The notes beneath the pieces are model-generated. The model did not search any database, was not told the DNA's origin, and saw only the letters and a program-made list of their open reading frames with translations. The position numbers were made by a program, and so were the translations under genes. From Ailanthus altissimus (lineage: Eukaryota; Streptophyta; Magnoliopsida; Sapindales; Simaroubaceae): a stretch of DNA of 64,000 bases. This document shows positions 25,101-37,842 of this stretch, piece after piece (the first letter of the stretch is position 1; every line of letters begins with the position of its first letter). The DNA lies in contig OX327693.1 of the NCBI GenBank assembly GCA_946807835.1, forward strand, positions 1,071,501-1,135,500. The letters run 5' to 3'.

Positions 25101-26362
25101 GAGATTCTTCCTCAACTTTGGTATATACCAAACATTTGTCAGAACTCTAGTTGATTCATCATCATTTCTCAACTGAATTGAACCTATCCTACTAGTATGA
25201 AAACTATCATTATTACCCATTTATGTAACTCTACTATTAAGCTCTTTAAAATTAAAGAACTAATCCCGACATGGACATATATGATAAGTACAACTCGAAT
25301 CCATAATCCATTCATCAAACCAGACATGGATGAATGACTACTTAAACAAAAATCTGAGATACTATCATCACTTATGCTATCAACTACACATACATTAAAA
25401 ATAGACATGTCTTTTCCTTTCTTTTTAAACATTGGACAATCTTTCTTCCAATGACCATTCTCCCAACAAAAGATACACTTATCTTTTTCTACTCTACCCT
25501 TCGACTTAGATTTTTCTCTTTTTTCCAGTTTTCTACTCTGACTATGCCCTCTCACGGTCAATGCTTCTATTGACTCGTCGATATTTTCTGTCTGATCCGT
25601 TCTACGGATTTCATAGTTTGTCAAAGAAGAACTAACTTCTTCAAAACAAAAGTTTATCCTTCCCATGGATGAGAGTAATATATAAATGATCTAATTTATC
25701 CAAAAGAGAACTAATCAATAGCATAGCCTTTATTTCTTTCTTGAAGGTTTTCTCTAAGTTTAGTAAATAAATAATTAACTTAGTAAGCTCACCAATATGA
25801 GAATTAATACTTATAACTGGTTTTAACTAAAAACAAAACAATCTCTTCAACAGATATAGTTTGCTTTCATCACTTTTCTTCATATATTTATTCTCTAGAG
25901 TCTTCCACAATGCACTGGCTGACTTCTTTCTAATGAATGGATAGTTCTACTATCTACACAGACAAGAACGAATCTACCCACAAGCTTTTACATTAAGCAT
26001 GTTCCAGTTTATCTCTTTAATATCTCCTGGTTTTGTTTCTTCTAGAACCATATCTAAATCTTGCTAGCACAATTTGTCAAACACCTCACTCTACGGTTAA
26101 CTGAAATTCTTTCTGCCATCAAATTTGTCCACATCTATTTTCACACTAGTTACCGTCATTTTTTTCATTGATGTAGATGATAAAGATGATGCCATAGCTA
26201 CCTTACAAAAATAAGCTTAATACACAATATCACAAATAACTAAACTCCACCAAATAATTATATCTAACAATTAGTAATCCAAATTCAATAACTCAAAATA
26301 GTAGTAAATGCTCAACAGAAAATAACCACTCACTATCCTAAACTTGGAGCTCTAATACCACT
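22154..26362 (-). mobile_element. Copia-A gag-pol region, TNT1/Retrofit-like, inactivated
   Basis: The minus strand carries a complete set of copia domains in order. The primer site TGGTATTAGAGC lies next to the LTR (26345-26362). Gag begins MASSLSSTSMKKMTVTSVK at 26195. The zinc knuckle is CIFCWENGHWKKDC, near 25440-25480. The protease region follows at about 25330 with the catalytic Gly changed (DSS for DSG), then the pre-integrase segment with SGALVTLKRVERNNLYYY (24907-25131). Integrase traces run from about 24880 to 24180, and reverse transcriptase and RNase H from about 23820 to 22200. The polypurine tract lies at 22154-22165. Stops and frameshifts occur in every domain. Usual copia internal regions are 4-5 kb, so length is nearly full. 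Confidence 0.88.
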
Positions 26363-26969
26363 TGTTGCTCTAGAAGAGTTCAAAACAACAATTAGCATTG
26401 TAATCAATTGTTATGCGAAATACAATTATCCAATAACTGAAATACAATCAACCAATAATGATAGGAATGATATATAATTTCACAATGAGGCAACCAACCT
26501 ATCAATCATTTAACACAATATGCAAAAATAGAAAGAACAACAAATTTAACGAGGTTTGGTAATGTTACCTACGTCCCCGGGCTCCGTTGGAACAAATTCA
26601 CTATCTTAAAAGAGAAGTTACAAAGTTTTTTTGACCATAATATAATTTTTAAACTATTAGGTCAAATTGTAAATACCAAAATAGTATGGCGAATACTATA
26701 ATTACTCAAACAATAGAGTATTACTACAAATGCCCAAAATTATAAAAAAAATTTAAGCTATTATAAACTTCAGGAGCTTATATTCAAAACTCTTAAACTA
26801 TAAGGTTCTCATTGAGAGATCTTACAAATTGAGGGGAGAGAAGAAAATTATTCAAAGGGACAACAAATAACTAAAATGGTCTTATCTTATATAAGCCCAA
26901 CCAAGCCACCTTATGCTATCTCCAATCAATATGAGATTGGTACAATTAGCATAATAGCCAATTTCAACA
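26363..26969 (-). mobile_element. Copia-A 5' LTR
   Basis: 607 bp, starting TGTTGCTCTAGAAG and ending AATTTCAACA on the plus strand. It is followed on the inner side by ACCACTTG...primer-site complement. The outer end abuts a FAR1-like pseudogene directly. It matches 20878-21447 and 21957-22153. Confidence 0.88.
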
Positions 26970-27800
26970 TGCTTAAACATCTTACTTTCTTTGACAATAT
27001 TTTTAACACATTTCTTAATCCAATCTAATACATTATTGTAATTGTTTACGTCCTTTACAACCATATCTGAAACTTTAGTAAGAGCACCATATATGTATTC
27101 CTACTGTAAATGTTTATTTGCGGAACTTCACACATCATAAACTTATTTTTACTTTATTATGATAACTTCACACATCGTTTCTCCATCTTCACATGATATA
27201 CTTCTTTGAAAGTAAAATTATATCATTGCGTATCAATACTAATTTAACATGTCTATAAAGCATTCCTCTAAATTTAAATTTAGAACAACTACAACAAATC
27301 TCATCCTTATCTTTTTGTAATGAAGCTTTAAAATAAATCTTTTCTTTTTAATTTCTCCAATTATGATGGCCTCTCTTATTTTATATTTTGTACATGTAGA
27401 ATTAAGTAATTAACAATATGCTTTACCTATTAACTCTTGATGAAATCCTTGAAACTTGAAGCTTGTGTAAACCTCTTGAACTTGTATCTCTATCTTATAA
27501 ATTGTTATAATCGGAATATGTTTGGAAAAAAGACTTAGGATCTGTTTTACATTCCTTACAACTTTATTTCATAATGCATTATCACATTACTCGACAAGTT
27601 TCTTCAAAATGTTTTGAATTGACATTCCTATAAAAAAAAAAGTATTAACATCCTTATCTTGTTGAGTAGTTGTCATTCCTATCCAAAAATGACCTTTCTC
27701 ATAAATCATTTAACTACGTATTATCAAACAAATCATCTTTCCTAATCATTGCATGCCAACTTTCTTCAAATACGATAGGATTATGTTAATCTTTTAAAAG
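26970..27800 (-). pseudogene. FAR1/FRS-like (MULE transposase-derived) pseudogene fragment
   Basis: It is homologous to 4147-4680 over about 470 bp (27255-27730) and extends further at both ends. Read down the minus strand there is an AWHAMIRKDDLF-like segment, the transposase-type phrase around MSFLDRN...YSTR (FW..M.TTQRSE in intact members), the FRGML-RHV SWIM-finger end, then ILLSKKYIM-RWRNDV, which matches the FAR1 phrase PSKYILKRWRKDV. The end of the frame reads VKDVNNYNNVLDWIKKCVKN. Stops and frameshifts are frequent. The copia-A LTR begins at its end. Confidence 0.72.
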
Positions 27801-27847
27801 ATAAAACAAATCAAATAATTTGTTAAAGAGAAACAAATTAGTTGATT

Positions 27848-30800
27848 TGTTAAAAGAGTAAACAAATCAAATAATATTCTCTTCAATTGATCTTTTAGGT
27901 TAAATATTCTCAATTATATTTTAAGTGTATTTTTCTTTTATATATAATTAGCTAATTTAGTTTTTTTTCTTCCTTTTTCAACATAAGAATAGCCATATAA
28001 TTGTAAAGCTTACTCTTCGTATTTTAACGTACAGTAATATATAATCTTGTTCAAATTCATTCTTCTCATTCTCTCAATTTTTCATGATAACAGAGTCTTT
28101 TCTAGGTTAATTTTCTTTTCTACACCACGTGAACAGTATTATGAATAGTGTCTTAAATAATGCCACAGATCCAGTGCTGTGAATAGTGCCAGACAAAAGC
28201 AATGCTGTGACCAATGTCACCAAATAGTGTCATAAATAGTGCTAATGAATATTATCAACTTGAGCCTTAGGTTTATTATATGACTTCTGCTAATTTGGAA
28301 AAAAACAGGAGAAATTTACTAAGATAATGGCAGAGAAAATTGCTAACAAAATAGATGCCTTTACTATACATGACCTGGATCATCCGGGTCTTGTTTTGGT
28401 TACCAAAACACTTGAAGGAGACAATTATGGATAATGAAGTCATGTGATGCGTATAGCTCTAAGTGCCAAGAATAAAATTTGATTCATCAGCGGAATGATA
28501 CAAGCACCACCTTAATCTGACCTTAAGTTTTCAATGTGGAAAAGTGAAATGATATGATATTCTTATGGATTCTGAATTCAATTCATTATAATATTGTAAG
28601 ATGTGGTATTTATGTAAAAATTACAAACGAAGTCTGGGATGACTTGAAATATAGGTTCTTTCAAAGGAATGGCTTTAGAATTTATCAAATTCAACAAAAA
28701 ATTATTAAACAACAATAAGGGTCTCAGTCTATTTTAGCTTATTACACCAAAATAAAGTCACTTTGAAATGAGTTGACTTTTTATGATGATTCAATTTCTT
28801 ATACTTGTAGGGGTTTAAAAGGCCTTGCCGAACAAGAAGAGAAAGATAGGGTCACACAGTTCTTAGTGGGACTAAATAAATCTTCTACTAGCGTGCGAGG
28901 TTTAATTCTCATAATGATTCCTCTTCCAGACACACACAAGGTTCATGCCTTGATACTTTAAAAAAAGAGACAAACCAAAGTGGCCATTCGAAGAGAAATA
29001 ATTAGTTATACTACAATGTAAGTTTCAAACGCTTCAGAAACCAAGAAGCAAACATAAAAAAAAAGGTTGTAATCATTGTGGAAAAGACAATCACACCATT
29101 GACTGTTGCTACTTTCTCTATTATTTTCCACCTAGACACAAACTACATAGTAAAAAAGTGAAGTCAAGAGGAAAGAAGCCTAATGTTAATAACTAGATGG
29201 CCGAAGAAGAATCTGAGAAACAAAGTTTTACCAATACCACTTTCACTCCCGAAGATTACAATAAACTTAAAGCTCAACTTTAAAAGGATAATGATACTAC
29301 TTGCCTTTTATGAACACTATAGATATTAGCTCACATTTCTATTGTAAGGTTAAATCTCTATCACATACTAAATGGATATTGATAGTGGGGCTACTGACCA
29401 TTTTTATAATGTTCAACCAATATTGCATAAGACAATTCTTTCCCATAATTTCGTTCAGTTACCAAATGAAGGCTAAGCTAAAATTGAGTGTGTTGGGTTA
29501 ACAAAGTTGTTCGATAATGTCACTCTAAATGATGTCCTCCATGTACTAAAATTTAGAGTTAATTTGTTATCAGTTGGTAAAATTACTCAGGTTTTGGGTT
29601 GTAGTATAACATTTTACTGTGATTTTTATATGGTGTAGGACATGGCTACAAAGAAGACGATTGGCTTAAGCAAGTAGCTTAATGGTTTATACTATCTCAA
29701 AGCCAACCAAATACCACCCATCACACTCCACATCCAATGTAAATATCATATTTAGCATCAACAATTAGGTAATCCCTTTATTTTACATTTTCAGGCACTC
29801 TCTAAAATAAACTCAAAAATCTCTTTTAATTATGCTTTATTTTATGATGTTTGTCATTTAGCTAAACAAACTCGTTTATCTGTTCCCAGTAGTTCTATAT
29901 GTACTAGCGCACCATTTGAATTAATCTATTATGATATTTAGGGACCTTATAAAATTACTTTTCATATAGGAGCCTGTTATTTCTTATCCATTGTTGATGA
30001 TTATTCTCGTTATACCTAAATATATTTGATGAGTTTTAAATTTGAAACCCAATCATTGATAAACTCATTTTTTTTATAGGTCTAAACTTAATTCCATATG
30101 ATTAAAACTTTACATTCTGACAATGAAAAAGAGGTTTTATCTTGAGAAACCTTTTTTTAAAAACAAATAATGATACCTTTTTCCAACATACTTGCTCATA
30201 CACACCTTAACAAAACGAAATTGTAAAGCGTAAGCATAAACATCTCTTAAATGTGAGTCAATCACTTCATTTTCAAGCTAACCTACCTTTGCAGTTTTGG
30301 GAGGAAAGCCTACAAACAGCATGCTACCTAATTAATTACTTTCTAAGAGCCGTCTTATCTAGCCAATCACCATATCATCGACTTTATAATAAAGCCTAGT
30401 ATACTTTTATCTCCATACCTTCAAGTGTTTATGTTATGTTACCAACCTTTAACTAAATCATAAATTTGATACTCGCCCCCAAAAATGTATATTCCTTGGT
30501 TATGTACTTAGCTAAAAGGGCTACCGTTGTAACATTTTAGGCAAATCCCATATCGCCAAGGCACGAGAGAGATGCTGAGTTTATAAGAGGTGACCCATAC
30601 CTTAATTGGTAAGACGTATTTTGGGTGAAGAATGCTTGCGTGAAGCCTAAGAATAAAATAATACGACCTTGGGTCCAAAGCGGACAATATCTTAATTGGT
30701 AAGATGTATTTTGGGTGAAGAATGCTTACATATATGATTCCTTCTCCGGGTTTTCGTCAACAAGACAAGTAACACTTAGTTTGTTAACTCTATAAATCTC

Positions 30801-32130
30801 GCTTTGGATTGAAGCAAGCCTCATGGAGTTGGTTTCATAAATTTTTTGATGCCATCCAAAAATTTAGTTTTAAAGAATCATAGGCAGATTATTCTTTATT
30901 CACAAAGGTTAATGACAATTCTCTCATTGTTATCCTTCTTTCTGTTAATGTCATAATCATCATTAACAATAATGAAGAAATGATACAAGAAGTAAAGAAT
31001 TTCTTGGCCAATTATTTTCGAGTTAAGGATCTCAGTCACTTAAAGTATTTTCTTGGAATAGAAGTTGCTCGATCCAAAGTAAGAATTTTTACCAACCAAT
31101 AAAAACACATACTTGACATACTAGAGAAGGCTTGACTTTTAGGTGCCAAACCTGTAAAGTTTCTCATGGAACAAAATCTCAAACTTGCTTCTAGTGAGGG
31201 GAAGTTGCTCAATGATCCAAGTCACTATTACAGGTTAATTAGAAAGTTAATTTATCTTACCATCACTAGACTAGATATTACTTACTCAGTCAAAAACTTA
31301 GTGAGTTTATGCAACAACCTAGAAAACACACATCTTGAAACAACATATTGAGTATTATGATACTTAAAAAAATGATCTAGCTCAGAGTCATTTATTTTCT
31401 TCAAATAAAAAGCTACATTTGATAGGTCTTTGTAATACAATTAAGCTAGATGCCCAGATATATAACGATCAAGTACTGGTTATTGTGTTTTTCTTGGTAA
31501 TTCACTTATTTTATAAAAAAGCAAGAAACAAGTCGCAGTATCACTGTCCTTAGCAGAATCTGAATATAGGTCCATGGCATTAATTACTTACAAATTAACT
31601 TGGTTAGGGTACTTATTAAAAGATTTACAAGTATCTCACTTAAAATCAGCTCAACTCTTTTATGACAACCAAGTGGCAATTTATATTTTAGTCAACCCCG
31701 TCTTTCATAAAATGATAAAACATATTGAGATAAATTATCATACAGTCTGTGAATAGATATAAAAAGGGGAGTTTAAGACCTCTTTCGTGAAAAATAAAAA
31801 CTAAGTTGCTGACCTTTTTATTAAGCCATTTGGTCAAGATACTTTCTCATTTTTGCTTAATAAGTTAGGAGTCCTTGACATTCAATCTCCAACTTGAGGG
31901 GAAATGTTAAAAGAGGAAACAAATCAAATAATTTCTCCTTAATTGGTTTTTTACGTCAAATATTCTTAATTACCTTTTTAATGTATTTTCCTTTTATATG
32001 TAATTACCTAATTTATTTTTTTATTCCTTTTTCAACATAAGAATAGCCCTATAAATGTAAAAGCTTACTATTTATATTTTAATGTACAATAATACATAAT
32101 TCTTGTCTAAATTCTTTTGAATAGCACTAT
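27848..32130 (+). mobile_element. Degenerate Ty1/copia element (copia-E) with 237-bp LTR
   Basis: The 5' LTR is 27848-28084 (TGTTAAAAGAG...TTTCA). The 3' LTR starts at 31905 with the same TGTTAAAAGAG after a purine tract (TTGAGGGGAAA) and is truncated near 32130. The leader (28090-28320) is rich in GTGAACAGT/GAATAGTG phrases. Gag begins MAEKIANKIDAFTIHDLDHP at 28327 and is interrupted soon after. The knuckle is CNHCGKDNHTIDC near 29065. Integrase shows NEIVKRKHKHLLN and QFWEESLQTACYLI (30215-30330). Reverse transcriptase and RNase H show FGLKQASWSWFHKFF, LKYFLGIEVARSK (31045), STGYCVFLGNS and AESEYRSMALITYK (31560). The start of the reverse transcriptase is missing and replaced by an insert at about 30545-30770. 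It is dead. Confidence 0.85.
30545..30770. repeat. Insert with 37-bp direct repeats inside copia-E
   Basis: Between integrase and reverse transcriptase the coding similarity stops. Two copies of CTTAATTGGTAAGA(C/T)GTAT...GAATGCTT lie at 30601-30637 and 30691-30727. The inserted DNA is GC-richer than its surroundings and resembles an LTR edge, but I cannot classify it. Confidence 0.5.
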
Positions 32131-33055
32131 TTACATCAATATTATACACTGCTTCAGTTAAAGTACCATTCAGATAGCATTATTAACATCAATACACCTT
32201 TTGTCTAATTATTCATGTCTATAAGACTCAATATTACTCTCATTATTGAAGGCTTGATAATAGGATTGAATGTATCAAAATAGTCCACTCTAGGTGCTTG
32301 TAAGAAATCTTTTGCAACCAATCTTGCCTTGTGTTTTGCCACTGTGCCATTTGAGTTATATTTAACTCTGAAATTTAATTTATTATCAATAACCTTTTGA
32401 CCTGTAGATTTTGGAACAAGTGACCAAGTTTCATTTCTTAACAAAGTTGTGTATTCTTTATTTATAGCTGACTTTTATTCTTTACTTTGAAGTGCTTCAT
32501 TAACTAATCTTGGTTTAGAATGAGCAATATTTTACTGACATTAGTAAACTTTTGGTTTTGTGATTCTAGACTTAGATCTAGCTCTCATAGGATGATTAAA
32601 AACAAGGTTTGAAGGTTGGTGCAACTGTGTTTAAGTATTTGAAAATATGTTTATAGTCCAAGAGTGTGAAGTTATATTAGGTGGCTGTAAGTGTGTATGA
32701 GTGTTTGTATTCAAAATGGTTTGTTGATTATGCTAAGAAGCACTAAGAAGTTTGCCTATTATTGTAATAGGTACTATTGAGGACTTTATAACACTAGGAT
32801 AATGTTTATAACAAAAATAATGAGAATGATTAGGAAAAAAATTATTTTTAGATTCATATGATGATAAAAGTTATTGATTGGGAAAACGCTTTCATTAAAA
32901 CTAACATATCTTGAACATATATCCTATTAGAGGGATGTAAGCATCTATATCCATATGATTTGTACTATAGCCTAAGAATACACACTTTTCAATATAAAAA
33001 GTTCAACTTATTTGGGTTATATGGCCTAAGAAATCAAAAATTTGCACAATCAAAT
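32131..33055 (-). mobile_element. Copia fragment (copia-F): integrase end, linker and reverse transcriptase start
   Basis: On the minus strand the block reads from KCVFLGYS (end of the integrase region, about 33000) through a low-complexity linker to an intact stretch at 32205-32444 containing LRNETWSLVPKS, KLNFRVKYNSNGTV and KARLVAKDFLQ, the start of copia reverse transcriptase. It then continues frameshifted as DVNNA. The fragment is cut off at the truncated 3' LTR of copia-E. Nothing of it was found on the other side of copia-E. Confidence 0.8.
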
Positions 33056-33059
33056 TGAT

Positions 33060-33990
33060 GGGAATAATACTTACATACCATTTAAATTGTTATATAAATG
33101 TTTATTTATTTAATATTTATACAATAAATATTTCTTTTATTCATCAATTATTATTATTTATATGGTAAGAAACTTATAACTTTTCGGACATTATAAATCA
33201 AAAAGAGTTTTAGATACGATCTAAAAGAGTTTCAGTTAATACTAAAAGTTAGTAATTCTAAATGGTTAGAACCTTGTTTAAAACAGAAACAAAGACTTGA
33301 GAATATTATAGTAACAACATAGTTATAAAGAGTTGCAAATGGTGCTAAGAAATATCATTGCACAATATATTCTCAAAAATATCATTCACGATGGTTACTG
33401 ATATGGGTCGATCGATTTTTCTTTTGGATCAGTGTATGTCTATATCTGGATTGTCTAGATGGTTAGTCTTAACAGACCATGGGTTTAGCAAAAGTTCGTA
33501 TAGATATACAGGTATTCAGTCAGGACTAGATACTGAACAGAGTCACAAGAACTTCTAATAAACATCTTATGAAGCTGTCAATGAAGGCTCTTCTCGAGTT
33601 GAGTAGTATTCGCAATCTTTTAATTTGAGTACCATGGTAGGCTTGTGAGTGATTCACCATACTTTGGATCTATACATGTCAGACACATTTCATGGTCTGG
33701 CCGTTAGGTGTCATTGGGTATAGTCCGATGTTCATAGAGTCCGATGTGCGTAGATATGAGATCCATCAGCTCATATAGGTGAGTTGTATAACATGATACT
33801 TCGAGATTATATTTCAAGAAGTCTTATGGCCATAAGTAAAAACCTCAAAAAAGATTTTCCAGTAAGGTTAAACATTATTATAAAAGAGTTTGTAAATATT
33901 ATTTATGTAAATACAAATCTGGAGATAAGTTTACGGTCGAGCATATAAAGATTTGACAGCTATAATCTAAAATTTATTCTTTGCTCTTCC
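33060..33990. repeat. Dispersed repeat R, copy 2
   Basis: Same orientation and order as 16733-18600 but without the solo LTR inserted there. It provides the empty site for that insertion. No coding frame is seen. Confidence 0.65.
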
Positions 33991-34509
33991 AAGATATATA
34001 TATGAATGAGGGATTATACGGATATGGTTGACCAAGTCTTTGATGCCACAAATTTTAATCAAATACACTTTGAAACCTTGAATTTGATAAAGAGAGATTA
34101 CAAGACACTGAACTTTATGGTTTAACAAAATTTGAAATAAGGAATGATGAATCAACTACACTAAGCTAAATCTTATTTATAATACAAGGTGTATTTTGTG
34201 AACATAAAGACAATATAGATATAAGATGGATATCTAACAAAGATTCAGTAATACGTGAATTCATATTCTCAAGTAAGATGTTTGAGAAACTTGTGAGTAT
34301 CAACTTGTAAAGTCCCCACATAGCAATGCATTTGAACAACAAGTTTTCCTTCTCCTTGTCCTTAATCATGTACATATGAGAGATAAATGCAACAAAAATA
34401 TAATTATTAGTAACTAATTTTAATATACTAACTATATTTTTAGTAATTAAGTGAGCATATAACAGGTTTCTAAGAACTAACCCGTTACTAGAATTTGTGT
34501 ATTTACATT
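33991..34509. other. AT-rich DNA, no gene recognised
   Basis: Minus-strand open frames at 33967-34155 and 34166-34375 show no motif I recognise. They may belong to repeat R or to a decayed retroelement. Confidence 0.35.
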
Positions 34510-35551
34510 AATTGAAGTGCTTTTTGTATATCCATTACTTTTGATTGATGGGTTTCATCACAATATTATTTGTATTATATTGATTGATGCCACACATAAA
34601 AAACTATTTTGGCATCACGAGCCATTTAATTATAAGATTTAATAATTGCGACACGATGAATTAACATAATTAATTATTACTTAAAATATGACATCTATTA
34701 ATTGTTAATACATCAATTGAGATATTGATTTATATTCCAACTACGTAAACTTAGCTTTATTGATACATATTTGGTGGGTGTATATCAAAGTTATGAGGAA
34801 ATGGATTAAAAATAATAGGGATATGAATTTTGGATCAAGTCAAATGCATAAGATGCACGAGAAAGTGAAATCAATGCGAAAAGAGGCAAGAAGACTGAGA
34901 TTGCTACCAAGGTCTGGGTGCCGTGGCTCTCAAGTTAGTAAGTAATAGGCGTTACGGCGCCAATACGGGAAATCCCCCCACATTTTCTAAGTTGCTCTTA
35001 AGTGCAATAAGACTTCCTAAATTACGTAAATTCTTGTGTTCTTTCCTTTACTTTCTCTCTCTAGTTTATTATTAAATGCTTATTGTTGCATTAAATTACT
35101 TGAGTTTATTGCTTTCGCTTTTTAGTGTGATTAGACACCAAAATATATTTGCTCCTCCCATCAATTAGACCAGTCAAAAGGCTCGCATTAATTCTTTGTG
35201 AATCGATCAATTGGATTGTTTTTGTTAGGAAATGGCTTCAATTGAAATTGCAATTGTAATACCAAAATGGAGTTTGAGCCATCAAACATTCAAGGGCACA
35301 AAATTTTTTAATATGAACTAATATTATAAATGTTAATTATAGCTAACTAATCATATTTCTTGCTAAATATTATAAGAACACCCATAATGGAGATTGAGAA
35401 TTCTGATAATGCTGATTGTAAGGCCAAGGCTCTAATAAAAGGGCCAATCTATAGGCTCATGCATTAAAACTTAGGTACACAAGTATTTTGTATGCTTACT
35501 ACCAATATAACTATATATTATAATGCAATTAAGCAACAATTGCTTTTCATT

Positions 35552-37142
35552 CTACAAGCAACTGGTGGGCTGAACTAAGCCAGAAGCAGATCCATCAACA
35601 TGGCTACAAGATGCTTCAGCTTGTTGATTCTTATAAGTAAGCTTTACATCTTCTAGTATTATCCTAGAGCATGGATACATTGAACTACAATCAAACTTCA
35701 CTGCTACTTCGGTTGCTGATGTTCCATGAACATCTTGATACGTTACATCACTAATCTTAACTCCTGAAACCTGTCACAGAAGAGGATAAGAAACGTGAAG
35801 AAGTGGCATAATTTGTAATAAAATATTACATAACTTTTAGTAAAGTCCCTTTTAATATCGTACCTTCCCAGGGCAACCTTTATTGTCGGGGCAGTAATTT
35901 TGATCGATTATGATGGGATTTTGGACATTATTCATGACTGCATGTTGGAAAAGAATGTTCTTGACAAAGCCATTGCTTGGTCTCCCCCAAGACTTAATTC
36001 TAAGTCCATTTTGAGTGCCTGTAAATGTAACAGTTTTAACTGTTACATTTTGAACTCCAGCCTCGTTTATTTCCTTCCCCAAACTTCCAATGCTGCAGCA
36101 GATCACCAAATTGTTTTAAATACTAGTACAATATTGAAAATGATATATTGAAATGACATTAATTCAGATGAGATATTTATTTTTTAACCTGATTCCATGG
36201 CCTGGGCCACATGCAACATTTTCGATCCATAAATTAGTGGTTCCAGGGCCAATAGACACACAGTCATCTCCTGTAGAGATTCTGGAGTTCAAGATTGTGA
36301 CACCACTTGATGTTTGAACATGGATGCCATCAGTGTTGGGGCTGTTGCCTGAAGCTGAGACCTTGACGCCTTGCAATTTCACGTTGTTGCAACCATTGAA
36401 AACAATGTGGTAAAGTTGGCTGTTTACCGATGCTAATCCATTGATCACAATGTCGTTGGAATTGGAAAATTGTATGGACTGTAGAAAACACAGCAAAAGC
36501 TCCAATTAGTATAATTTTCCAAGAAAAAATAAATTAGCATGGCATTAAACAAAAAGCACACCATGTTGACAAAAGTGACTTGAAACTGCAAAATCTTAAC
36601 CGACTAAAAAAATTAGGATCCTTATTATGAAAGAAAGGACGTAACTACCCATAAAACAAGAGACAATTGGTCATTTAACATACCGTAGCACCGCTAGGGC
36701 AATTTTGGCCCGAGTTCTTGCAAGCCCACAAGCCAGTCCCTTGACCATCAAGTGTGCCACCGTTAATGGTAACTCCATTAACATGCTGAAAGAAAATCCA
36801 GTTCTCAGCATTTCCATTTACTCGATAATCCGATGGAGCAACGATGGTACCGTCAATAAGTATAGTAATACGCTTGTTCTTGCAGTGGCTTCCTTCAAAC
36901 ACTGCATTGCCAAGCAAGAACCTTCCATTTGGCACATAAATTGTTGGCGCAGTCGTTGAGCCACAGGCTTTATCCCATGCGGAGAGAAATGCTTTTGCTG
37001 AGTCAGTTTTGCCGTCGGGTTTGGCCCCTAAGCTTACAACATTGTATGTCATAGGAGCTGCTAAAGATGAAGTGAAGAAGATATCTACGGGTAGAATAAT
37101 TGGGAGAAGAAGAACTAGAACACAGCTCATTTTGCTTGCCAT
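35552..37142 (-). CDS. Polygalacturonase (GH28), four exons, intact
   Basis: This enzyme hydrolyses alpha-1,4 bonds of polygalacturonic acid in pectin and acts in the cell wall; the family phrase set suggests an exo-acting, pollen-type clade. Exons on the minus strand are 36684-37142, 36189-36478, 35864-36092 and 35552-35770, all with GT-AG introns (205, 96 and 93 bp) that join in frame to give 398 residues, usual for the family. I start at MASKMSCVL (37142); an upstream in-frame Met at 37193 lies in the likely 5' leader. Residues 1-29 form a signal peptide ending SSLAA. GH28 motifs are all present: NTDGI (Asp203), GDDC (Asp224, Asp225), CGPGHG (His247) and RIK (Arg281, Lys283). No stop or frameshift is seen. 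It is the paralogue of 55595-57187. Confidence 0.93.
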
Positions 37143-37243
37143 TGTTGTTTCTGATATAGAGAGAGTTTGAGAAGTTGATAAGTTAAAGAACAAGAAGAAG
37201 AAGTAGTGGTGATGATGGAGTTGAAACGATTGAGATCAAGGGG

Positions 37244-37251
37244 TATTTATA
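37244..37251 (-). promoter_or_regulatory. TATA box of polygalacturonase copy 1
   Basis: The minus strand reads CCTATAAATACCCC about 105 bases before the chosen ATG, the normal plant spacing once a leader of roughly 70 bases is allowed. The phrase ATTGAGATCAAGGGG is present twice here (37230-37244 and 37267-37281) but only once in copy 2. Confidence 0.6.
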
Positions 37252-37842
37252 GGATTTTGAAAATAGATTGAGATCAAGGGGTGTTGAACTTTTAGGTACA
37301 CAAACCGCACCTTTTTCTTTAAAGGCACATGACCCAGAATAATTATAAAAAATACAGAAATAATATCCATGTTACGAGAGCATTTGTTTTGTAGTTTCAA
37401 GGGTAATTTCGGAAGAGGCGAGCACTTGTTGGTTGCAACGTGGGTTTAAACGTAACATGTGGAGGAGAATAAGGAGAAGAAATCGGTAGTAAATGTTATT
37501 TTTCTTTTAACTTTTTAACAATATAATGGATTATTTATTTATTTTAATTAATTTTATTTATCATAAACAAAGTCAGTCAACTGAAGGACTTGCTGAATTT
37601 GTTGTCCTTATTTTTCCTAGGTCACGTTTGCTTGCTGACTACATATTAACATATTCCATTAAATACTGCCTTTGATAACATTTTTCTACGTAAAAAATTA
37701 TCGTAAGACAATATCCAATAGCAATTATAAAGTAATTTTTAATTAATAACAAAACATATTTAATTAAACTAATATTTAATAATCAAGGAAGAATCCAAGT
37801 ATTCCCAAGAAATGAATCACATTGTGTGAACACGGGACCTTT

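Noticed and set aside
35900..36151. Plus-strand open frames over the polygalacturonase exons (also 36705-36959 and 55894-56151)
   Set aside because: They are antisense shadows of the GH28 exons, which explain the sequence with correct splice sites and active-site motifs.
36165..36505. Open frames that read through introns of the polygalacturonase genes (also 55879-56547)
   Set aside because: They include intron sequence; the GT-AG spliced model restores the conserved GISIGS and GCPGKVSG joins.
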